DNA from: Antedon mediterranea | Taxonomy: Eukaryota; Echinodermata; Crinoidea; Comatulida; Antedonidae | Assembly: GCF_964355755.1 (NCBI RefSeq) | Contig: NC_092672.1 | Coordinates: forward strand, 35,150,501-35,214,500 | Direction of reading: 5' to 3' | DNA length: 64,000 nt | Part shown: positions 46,900 to 57,148 of the stretch, one piece after another | Numbering within the stretch: the first letter of the stretch is position 1 | Layout of the letters: every line of letters begins with the position of its first letter | Translations under genes and position numbers: made by a program | The notes under the pieces: generated by a model | Seen by the model: only the letters and a program-made list of their open reading frames with translations | Databases searched by the model: none | What the model was told of the DNA's origin: nothing

Positions 46900-49800
46900 A
46901 CTCTAATATTAACTTGTATTCTATTAGCATCCTGAACTCTAATGGTACCCCATGTTCTAATAGTAACTTGAATTTCATTATTATCTATATTTAAACCAAA
47001 TTTAACTTGTTAGTAATCCATGCTCTAATAGTAATCCTGTACTTCTTAGTAACCTCATACTTTAATGGTAAACCTATACTCTAATGGTAAACCTATACTC
47101 TAATGGTAAACCTATACTCTAATGATAACCCATACTCTAATGATAACCCATACTCTAATGGTAACCCATACTCTAATGGTAACCCATACTCTAATGGTAA
47201 CCAATATTATAAAGGTAAACCCATACTCTATGGTAACCATACTCTAATGGTAACCCATACTCTAATGGTAACCCATACTCTAATGGTAACCCATACTCTA
47301 ATGGTAACCCCTTACACTAATAGTAAACCCATACTCCAATGGTAAACCCATACTCTAATGGTAACCCATATTCTAATGGTAAACCTATACTCTAATGGTA
47401 AACCTATACTCTAATGGTAAACCTATACTCTAATGGTAACCCATATTATAAAGGTAAACCCATACTCTATGGTAACCATACTCTAATGGTAACCCCTTGC
47501 ACTAATGGTAAACCCATACTCTAATGGTAAACCATTACTCTATTGTAAACAATGATACTCTAATGGTAACCCATGATACTCTAATGGTAACCCATATTCT
47601 AATGGTAACCCATATTCTAATGATATCCCATACTCTAATGGTAATCCCATACTCTAATGGTAACCCATACTCTAATGGTAACCCCTTACACTAATGGTAA
47701 TCCATGATACTCTATGGTAATCCATGATACTCTATGGTAATCCATGATACTCTATGGTAATCCATGATACTCTAATGGTAAACCCATACTCTAATGGTAA
47801 CCCCTTACACTAATAGTAAACCCATACTCTAATGGTAAATCCATACTCTAATGGTAAACCATTACTCTATGGTAACCAATGATACTCTATGGTAACCCAC
47901 ACTTGAATGGTAACCCATACTCTAATGGTAACCCCTTACACTAATAGTAAACCCATACTCCAATGGTAAACCCATACTCTAATGGTAACCCATGATACTC
48001 TATGGTAACCCACACTTGAATGGTAACCCATACTCTAATGGTAACCCATACTCTAATGGTAATCCCATACTCTAATGGTAACCCATGATACTCTAATGGT
48101 AACCCATGATACTCTATGGTAACCCACACTTGAATGGTAACCCATACTCTAATGGTAACCCCTTACACTAATGGTAATCCCATACTCTAATGGTAACCCA
48201 TACTCTAATGGTAACCCATACTCTAATGGTAACCAATATTATAAAGGTAAACCCATACTCTATGGTAACCATACTCTAATGGTAACCCATACTCTAATGG
48301 TAACCCATACTCTAATGGTAACCCATACTCTAATGGTAACCCCTTACACTAATAGTAAACCCATACTCCAATGGTAAACCCATACTCTAATGGTAACCCA
48401 TATTCTAATGGTAAACCTATACTCTAATGGTAAACCTATACTCTAATGGTAAACCTATACTCTAATGGTAACCCATATTATAAAGGTAAACCCATACTCT
48501 ATGGTAACCATACTCTAATGGTAACCCCTTGCACTAATGGTAAACCCATACTCTAATGGTAAACCATTACTCTATTGTAAACAATGATACTCTAATGGTA
48601 ACCCATGATACTCTAATGGTAACCCATATTCTAATGGTAACCCATATTCTAATGATATCCCATACTCTAATGGTAATCCCATACTCTAATGGTAACCCAT
48701 ACTCTAATGGTAACCCCTTACACTAATGGTAATCCATGATACTCTATGGTAATCCATGATACTCTATGGTAATCCATGATACTCTATGGTAATCCATGAT
48801 ACTCTAATGGTAAACCCATACTCTAATGGTAACCCCTTACACTAATAGTAAACCCATACTCTAATGGTAAATCCATACTCTAATGGTAAACCATTACTCT
48901 ATGGTAACCAATGATACTCTATGGTAACCCACACTTGAATGGTAACCCATACTCTAATGGTAACCCCTTACACTAATAGTAAACCCATACTCCAATGGTA
49001 AACCCATACTCTAATGGTAACCCATGATACTCTATGGTAACCCACACTTGAATGGTAACCCATACTCTAATGGTAACCCATACTCTAATGGTAATCCCAT
49101 ACTCTAATGGTAACCCATGATACTCTAATGGTAACCCATGATACTCTATGGTAACCCACACTTGAATGGTAACCCATACTCTAATGGTAACCCCTTACAC
49201 TAATGGTAATCCCATACTCTAATGGTAACCCATACTCTAATGGTAACCCATGATACTCTAATGGTAAACCCATACTCTAATGGTAACCCATGATACTCAT
49301 GGTAACCCATGATACTCTAATGGTAAACCCATACTCTAATGGTAACCCCTTACACTAATGGTAACCCATGATACTCTAATGGTAACCCATGATACTCTAG
49401 GGTAACCCACACGTGAATGGTAACCCACACTTGAATGGTAACCCATACTCTAATGGTAAACCTATACTCTAATGGTAACCCATGATACTCTAATGGTAAC
49501 CCATATTCTAATGGTAACCCATACTCTAATGGTAATCCCATACTCTAATGGTAACCCCATACTCTAATGGTAACCCCATACTCTAATGGTAACCCATACT
49601 CTAATGGTAACCCATACTCTAATGGTAACCCCTTACACTAATGGTAACCCATACTCTAATGGTAACCCATGATACTCTATGGTAATCCATGATACTCTAA
49701 TGGTAAACCCATACTCTAATGGTAACCCCTTACACTAATAGTAAACCCATACTCTAATGGTAACCCATGATACTCTATGGTAACCCACGATACTCTAATG

Positions 49801-50215
49801 GTAAACCCATACTCTAATGGTAACCCCTTACACTAATGGTAACCCATGATACTCTAATGGCAACCCATGATACTCTAGGGTAACCCACACGTGAATGGTA
49901 ACCCACGCTTGAATGGTAACCCATACTCTAATGGTAACCCATACTTTAATGGTAACCCATACTCTAATGGTAACCCATACTCTAATGGTAACTTACCCAT
50001 ACTCTAATGGTAACCCATACTCATTGTAACCCTTACACTAATGGTAAACCCATACTCTAATGGTAACCCATACTCTAATGGTAACCCATACTCTAATGGT
50101 AACCCATACTCATTGTAAACCCTTACACTAATGGTAAACCCATACTCTAATGTTAATCCATACTCTAATGGTAACCCTTACACTAATGGTAAACCCATAC
50201 TCTAATTGTAACCCA
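46900..50215. repeat. 18-bp minisatellite with 1032-bp higher-order repeat
   Basis: About 3.3 kb of variants of CATACTCTAATGGTAACC (18 bases; also forms with GATACTCTAATGG, CTTACACTAATGG, ACACTTGAATGG). The segment from about 47150 to 48180 repeats almost exactly from about 48182 to 49212, an offset of 1032 bases. Short frames such as 47941-48129 and 48973-49161 are identical copies. The outer parts are less ordered. Confidence 0.95.
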
Positions 50216-50743
50216 GAGCTTAGTAGATGTAAGATGTTTACTTTGTTTTCTTCTTGAAATGTGCAATATATAGGCCATTTGGTTTTAGCAAGAGTACTGT
50301 GTATGTATCGCTAGGATTAGTTTAAGACTCTCATACACTCAAAACAAAATGATAAGCAAATCACATTGTTCTATGATGCACGAACAAAAAACAAATCTTA
50401 TAAAACAAATCTCATAGGTTTATAAATATTATTTATCTTTAATTAATTGATCTTATTTATTTTTCGTAAGATTTTTATATATTTAATAAATTCATGAAAT
50501 GTATATTGAATTTTAATGATTTAGTTCCAAAGTTTCATATTGAAAATTTGGATCATTTTAGGCTATATGAAGGAAATAGGATTATTTACAGTACATACAA
50601 CTAATCCTCGTTGGGTTTTTTTTAAATTGAATATTAACTTTTTAAATAATTTAAATGCATTCTAATATATTTGAAAGAATTCAAATATTTATATAAATAT
50701 GAAACATAGTATACAGAACATTTAGAGAGGAAAATTTGATTAT

Positions 50744-51033
50744 TATTAAAGATATTGTCCCCCTGAAAAATTTGTTAAATTTTTGTTGTTGAATATGCCA
50801 TTTTAATTTCACAGTTATTCACTTTGACCAAAAATTTGATCACTAAAAACAATTATTTTCCTGAAAATTATTTGTCAGACAGCGGTTTTTGGTTAAATTT
50901 CTTTTTTTTTCTCCTTTTATAAGTGTAATCCTTTTTTTTTCTATAGAAAGGAATAAATTCTTTAAAACTGCAAAATGGGCTATTCTACGTCTGATTTCAT
51001 CAATTTAATTTTTTTGGGGACAATACTGTCTTT
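50744..51033. mobile_element. MITE family B, fuller copy
   Basis: Inverted ends TAAAGATATTGTCCCC and TAAAGACAGTATTGTCCCC. Internal words GTTGAATATGCCATTTTAAT and CTGCAAAATGGGCTATT are shared with the other copies. About 290 bases, no coding capacity. Confidence 0.7.
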
Positions 51034-51509
51034 AATATATATATATTATATATTATTTCAGACCTAATTGTTAAAATCAAATATAGGATACTAAATTAAT
51101 TTTTATTCAAGTACAAAAAAAACATTACTGAACACATTGACAGACAGACAGACTGATGGAGTATTATCATGCACACAGACTACATGTTATTTTTAATTAT
51201 GTATAAAATGATATGAATGTGACATTTATGGCTTCTTGGTTATTTCAATAAACACTGTGTGTGAAAATGATGCAATTTATTGACATTTTGCTACTTATAT
51301 ATCCTAGATTTCTAGACTTGCCCTAGTCTGTAGTTATTTTGAGGCTTTTCGATGTTTGTCTGAAATACAAGCTCAAGTAGTAAACTTATAAAACGCCGTA
51401 TGTGCAAAAATATTTATCTTTTTACTAATATTAAGTAAAAACTCTGTCTGGAACCCAAACTAATCCATTTCAAATAGGAGCTTGACAAGATGAATCAATT
51501 CAAAATTTA

Positions 51510-51612
51510 CTCTATGATAAAAAAATGTGGTGTACCCATATATGGACATGATGATGGCATATCACTACCATATTTTGGCAAATTCTTACCTTATATGAGA
51601 AACATCACACTA
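51510..51612. mobile_element. MITE family A, degenerate
   Basis: CCATATATGG and CATGATGATG remain. The ends are eroded. Confidence 0.55.
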
Positions 51613-51845
51613 GTAACACAGATACAACCAACAAAATACACTTGAAATATTATATTGTTTTTATAAAATGTATAATTAATTTAATTCCAATAAATCAAAT
51701 TAACCGACAACCGATTGATTATATTTTAATTAATACGTTGTAATCTTTCTGATAAAAATATATAAAGTAAACTTTGAAAAAAAAAGATAAATAGATTTAC
51801 AAATTACCATATTGTTGAATCGGAAACAAAATCTGGTTGGTTTGT

Positions 51846-51990
51846 TTATCTGTCTACACTATCAAACTAGTTTGACAAAAAAAGTGTGATGTGCCCAAAT
51901 ATGGTAGTGATATGCCCAAATATGATAGTAATATGATCATCATGTTCATATATGAGCAGATAACATTTTTGATAGTGTATACAGAACTGT
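51846..51990. mobile_element. MITE family A beside the QPRT stop codon
   Basis: Nearly full copy with one CCAAATATGG. Its end is 28 bases from the QPRT stop, so it probably lies in the QPRT 3' UTR. Confidence 0.75.
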
Positions 51991-52017
51991 GAAACCAATT
52001 TTTCTCATAAAAACGAC

Positions 52018-53565
52018 TCATTTACTAACACTTGTGACAAGTGGATTTGAAGGGTCACGACCTTCTTTACAAATCTTTAATGAGAAGTCCACCGTCTGGT
52101 AGCCCTGCGTTAACTTGCCCAACGACACAACGTCTACATCAGGCCCAAAGTACGATGGCAAGGTGTCCTTTGTAACCCCTCCACTGGCCTCCACAATTAC
52201 ATGTGGGAAGCTTTGTTTAACTTGCTTGGCTGCGTCATGGAGTGTCTAGTAATAAGAATTTAAACATACACAATTGTTGGAGCAAAAATGTAGATTAATA
52301 TTAAATAAACTAAACTAACATATTACCAGATGTCAACTAAAAATATCCTTTAAGCTCTGTCTACACTATCAAACTAGTTTGACAAAAAAAGTTTAATGTG
52401 CCCAAATATGGTAGTGATATGTTTAATATGGTAGTGATATGACATCATCATGTCCATATATGGGTACATCACATTTGTTTGTCACATAAAGTTTGATAGT
52501 GTGGACAGAGCTTTATTGCAGCTCAAGTACAAATGTAATGAAATGTATTGCAATGTTAAAGACTATATTCCCCAACCCTGCCCTCACCAGATGGAGGGAG
52601 AGGGTGTAAGAGCCCGCAAACTACTTGCAGCTTACCTGCGAATGAAAGTTGTCCAACATAACAATATTTGCACCAGCAGTAGCGGCTTCCGTTGCTTCTT
52701 CTATACTTCGACATTCCACTTCAATTTTAATTGAAAATCCGCCGACATTCCTCGCAGCAGTTACGGCCTAAAACGAGAGATTTTTAATGAATATTCATCG
52801 CTACCTTAAAAGCATTTCATTAAATCTCAGTTATCTTAAGCTCTGTCTACACTCTCAAACTAGTTAGAAAAAAAAAGGTGTGATGCGCCCAAATATAGTA
52901 GTTATATGCCAAAATATGGTCATGATGACATCATCATATCCATATATCGGCACATCACATCATGTTATTTTTTTGGCCAGAATGGAGTGTACCTTTGAGA
53001 TGCTTCCAGCACTCCATATATGGTTATCCTTCAACATGATCATAGATGAGAGATCATAGCGATGGGTTGAAACTCCTCCCACCAACAACGAATATTTCTC
53101 AACCAATCGAAAACCAGGAGTAGTCTTCCTGGTTCCAGCAACTTTGCCATGCCAACCAGCTTCTTTAGCAATATCCGACAACTCCCGCGCTATTGACGCT
53201 ATTCCGCTAGCCCTTGTGATACAGTTCAAACCTATTCTTTCCCCAAGTAGAATTTTATTCGCAGGACCTGTTACCCTAGCGACTGTACACACCGGTTCTA
53301 GTAGGTCACCTTCAGAGAAGTACCATTCTACGTAACACCCTAGTTTGCTGAAAATTGCATTGAAAAATGGAACGCCGCACAGAACACCTTGCGATTTGCA
53401 CAGCAAAACAGCAGATTCTTTTTTGTTTCCAACGACGAATCCACCGTAATCAAAGCTTGGGGTGTCTTCTTGCAACCATCTCTCCACCAGCTCCTGGATG
53501 GATACTGGATGCAGTAACGATGACAGGTCATGTATGCGATTCTCCATCACTATAGATTCAGACAT
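52018..53565 (-). CDS. QPRT: Quinolinate phosphoribosyltransferase (decarboxylating)
   Basis: QPRT converts quinolinate and PRPP to nicotinate mononucleotide, CO2 and pyrophosphate in de novo NAD synthesis. Exons on the minus strand: 53565-52993, 52767-52636 and 52245-52018; 933 nt, 310 residues (human 297). Conserved stretches are [34 protein letters not shown], the PRPP/quinolinate-binding [74 protein letters not shown] and [11 protein letters not shown]. All catalytic Arg/Lys/Asp blocks seem present. The start gives [20 protein letters not shown]; a second in-frame ATG six codons on is possible. Both introns and the 3' flank carry family A MITEs, and a foldback element begins 43 bases upstream of the ATG. 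Confidence 0.96.
52350..52515. mobile_element. MITE family A (QPRT intron 2)
   Basis: Full copy with one CCAAATATGG and one CCATATATGG and both terminal repeats. Confidence 0.85.
52846..52976. mobile_element. MITE family A (QPRT intron 1), right end lost
   Basis: Left terminal repeat and drifted internal units. The copy stops about 17 bases from the end of QPRT exon 1. Confidence 0.7.
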
Positions 53566-56500
53566 TCTAAAAAAAAAACCAATTTGTACACATCATTAAA
53601 TATAAATGTTATGCGCGATTTGAACGATTTGCGCAATTTGAAATTGCGCAAAAAAATCCTTGCGCAATTTGAAATTGCGCAAAGAATTCTTGCGCAATTT
53701 TAAATTGCGCAAGGATTTTTTTGCGCAATTTCAAATTGCGCAATCAACTTGCGCAATTTCAAATTGCGCAAGAAAATCTTTGCGCAATTTTAATTTGCGC
53801 TGCACAATTTGTAAATTGCGCAAGATAGTTCTTGCGCAATATGACACCTTTGCGCAATTTGAAAACGAACTGTAAATTTTCCCATACATGGCTAGGCTAG
53901 GCCTAGGCAGAGGAGTTTAAAATTTAGTATTTTATTATATAAATAAGACCATTTCAATGAAGATAATGTTTAATACTCACTTTTTAAGTTTTTAATATTA
54001 GTTTAAGCTAGGCCATGTAACCTAGTCAGTATCAGTAGTCCAGACCCTAGCTAGGCTAGAGTAGTATAGCCGGCCGCCCGCGCCGCGCCCGCCTGGTGGA
54101 ACACCACCGCTTCGTTTTCCTTCGTCGGTTCTTCGACGGTATGCTAACTTATAACAATATTTGCACTACTAAAATAAGGAAATGCGATATTTATCTTTAA
54201 TTTTGAATCATTCTTAGAAATTACTATAAAAATATGGGTGTGCATGATTTCACAATCTGTCGAAAAACCTTGCGCAATTTGCAGATTACTTGCGCAATTT
54301 AATACGTTGCTTGCGCAATTTGAAACACATGTTTCAATTCAAATTGCGCAAGGATTTTTTTTGCGCAATTTCAAATTGCGCAAATCGTTCAAATCGCGCA
54401 TAACATAAATATTGAATTGGGCAAATAATGTGAAATGAAGAATAAACGGTATAGAAAATCAATTTTATGTCAATGAAGTCGTAAAATAAAACACACAAGC
54501 ACGCATATTCCTCTCTCTCCCCGCACAATTAGATTTACTTTTATTCCAATAATATGCATGCATACAACAGCCTACAGATCCCGTCACTGTTTATATAATG
54601 TTTGGATACAAGCTATTATATTAGCCTATTAATTATAGAAGCCTAATAACTAACACTAAACACATCAGAAGTATCCTAGTACACTACCTACCTACTGTAT
54701 CTTATCAAGCTTAGTATAATATTAATAGATTTAGCTATAATTTCTCTGACTTGTGTGTAACAAGGCCTACTACCTACTACTGGCTGGGGGAACTAAGTGC
54801 TTCAGATTTATCCATCTACACTCAACGCCCACTATATTTAAACCTAGTTAATATTTAAAATAATGTTCACTTCGTATTCTTGAAAAAATTGGTTTTGATT
54901 GATTGATTGATTGATTGATGGATTGTTCAGCACCACCACACTCAGCAGCAAGCAAAACAAGAACTGTGTTTTGATTTGTAGAGAGGGCAGCAAACAGTTC
55001 GCAGTGACACGTGCTACTACTCTGTTAGAGGTCAGGTCAGATTAAAAAAGTACGTGTGCATCAAGAAGTTTTTATTTAATTTTTACCTTTTTAATTAATT
55101 GTTAGGATAGAATTTGATCGATTATATTATTGATGCCTAATTAAGTTTGAGCTAGCCTATGTAGGCCTATATACTGGCTAAAAACGTGGCCTCTAGGCTA
55201 GCTATCTAGCTAGGCTAGCTAGCTAGGCCTAGGCTAGGCCTACTACTACTAACTAGGCCTAGTAGTACTAGCCTAGGCCTCCTACTAACTAGCCTAGACT
55301 CGAGACTCGGCAGTGTCAGTCAGGCAGTCACAGAGCCATAATATAAAGAGTTACGACATTGGATTAAAGTCACGTGATATGCAGATCAAATTGTGTCAAA
55401 CTTGTCTCCGTGAATGCATGTAAAGTATAGGCTAAAAGAGCAACAAAATACTTTCAACTTTTTCTTATATTTAAAAAAAATGTAATTTTTACAGCATACA
55501 GAAGTACTTGCGGCATAGAATATTGCGCGCATACATTATAAAGTTCAATTGATTGATTTTGGAAAGAAACATCCCATAACTACGTCTTATTAAGAACAAT
55601 TGTAATATTTTCAATTCATATTAATGCATGCTTTGATAATATAATAATTAAGTGTCATGGATATATTTGTATATATATAATAAAAGAAATTATTACAAAT
55701 GAAATGATGAACGAGTCTCTGAAAGAGCCATACTGTATAAAAAGAGGGGTGAATTTGTGTGTTTTTTGTATTGGTTCATGCTTTGATGTATCCTAACTTG
55801 CATGTAGACCCTAGAATTTATTTTTTGGTTATTATAAAAAATATATATATATATATGTTACCAAATCAATACCATTAATAAAATTAATTACTAATTTAAT
55901 AAAAATGGAATCTAAGCATTATTTCATTGACAACAAAATCTAAAAATAATGCATGAACTATAGGGAAACGCTATACAAACAAAATAAACGCGTGCGCCCT
56001 CAGCGTGTGAATTCTTTGACACAAAAATGACTTCTAATCTTCCAAGTCGTAACTCTTTATATATATATGGCCGGCTCTTGGCAGTCAGAGAGTTGCCAGT
56101 ATGGCCTGACAGAGCCCGGTATCACCCGGTAGGGGTGTATGATACAGGGAAAAATGTCATTTTAAAATTTTGTTTAGCAATATTGCTAATCAAACTAATT
56201 TTTGAGTCGAGAAACATAGTTTTGTATTGTATTTTTTGCTATACAATTTTCAAAATGTGTAGCAATGAGGTTTTGTATAGCTTTTTGCTATGCTACACTG
56301 GCGAAATTATTCCCTGAATGATATAATATGTTATCAAGTTACCCTCCTCTGTGTGTGCCCGTTTGGTTTCAATTTTGATGTAGGCCTAATTTAATACAAT
56401 TTGGAAAAATAATGATATAATGAATTAGCCATTTATTACATTGTGAATATGATTTAATCAGCAGTACAACATTTAGTTTCATGAAATAAAAATTTATTTT

Positions 56501-57148
56501 GATTAAAAAAAAATTATTTTTGTTGAAGTACGTCATTTTATAATACAAAATCGAAATACTAACCAAAAATAAATAACCCCTAAATTGGTTCTTTTAAATG
56601 TTTAATCTGTTATTTACTAATTATGCATGTTTTTTTCTTCTTTGCCTACAGGATAAAATGATGCTTTTGAAACAAAACAAAACTTGAATAAAGTACTCAA
56701 AATCAAAATAAACGATATTTACTTTGAATTATTTGTTACAAGGTATGTTAATAATATTTGCATCATATTTTTATTCAAATCTGCTTTTTTTTTGTGTCTT
56801 AATGTTGTTAGGATATGTACACCAAATCACTTTATGTAGTTATTATATTTTATTTAACTGTTGCTTCTTCAGTCTGTGGTCTACTCTATGTTGTATGATT
56901 TTGTTTTCTTGAAGAAATGACTTTGGTATTGTTTAATTGCGGAAACTTTAATTTGCCCATTTCATCTGTTTTTGTCTTATTTCTGCAATAGCTTTTGTTT
57001 TCTCTGCTTTACCAAATTATGTTTACAGTGCCATTTTGAAACATAATTTTCTTTGAATGATTTCTTTGGTTGGTTTGCAGTGATGAAGCTGCGTTATTTT
57101 TTTATTCAGATATATTGAATCTATATTTTCCTATTTAGATACTTCAAA
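53566..57148. promoter_or_regulatory. Divergent intergenic region QPRT / membrane protein gene
   Basis: It begins with the foldback element (53608-54404). Then come AT-rich DNA, a GATT microsatellite (54897-54920), AGAGGGCAGC near 54983, a TAGGCCTA-rich stretch (55140-55310), and a GCGCCCTCAGC (complement of the GAGGGCGC word) near 55995. A TATATATAT stretch at 56057-56067 and a possible donor at 56130 may mark the 5' exon of the right-hand gene; its acceptor is TTTAG ending 57139. Nothing else is recognised between 56140 and 57130. Confidence 0.45.
53608..54404. mobile_element. Foldback element built from TTGCGCAATTT palindromes
   Basis: Inverted ends start GTTATGCGCGATTTGAACGA and are flanked by ATAAAT on both sides (53602-53607, 54405-54410), though AT-rich flanks make the exact limit uncertain. 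The left arm (to about 53870) is a tandem array of TTGCGCAATTTGAAATTGCG-like palindromes joined by A/T spacers; the right arm (54265-54404) holds fewer. The centre (53880-54260) contains TAGGCCTA words and a CG-rich patch near 54070-54100. Confidence 0.8.

Larger units (their letters stand above)
45951..52017. other. Intergenic ANKRD13 / QPRT
   Basis: Contents: ANKRD13 3' UTR with a small palindrome (ACTGCAGTAGT, near 46036-46058), an uncertain minus-strand ORF (46796-46344), the 3.3-kb minisatellite (46900-50215), AT-rich DNA (50216-50740), a family B MITE (50744-51033), plain DNA, and two family A MITEs (51510-51612, 51846-51990), the second 28 bases from the QPRT stop codon. Confidence 0.6.

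Noticed and set aside
47103..49541. Several 60-80-codon frames in the minisatellite
   Set aside because: They are translations of the 18-bp unit, appear in identical pairs 1032 bases apart, and have no gene context.
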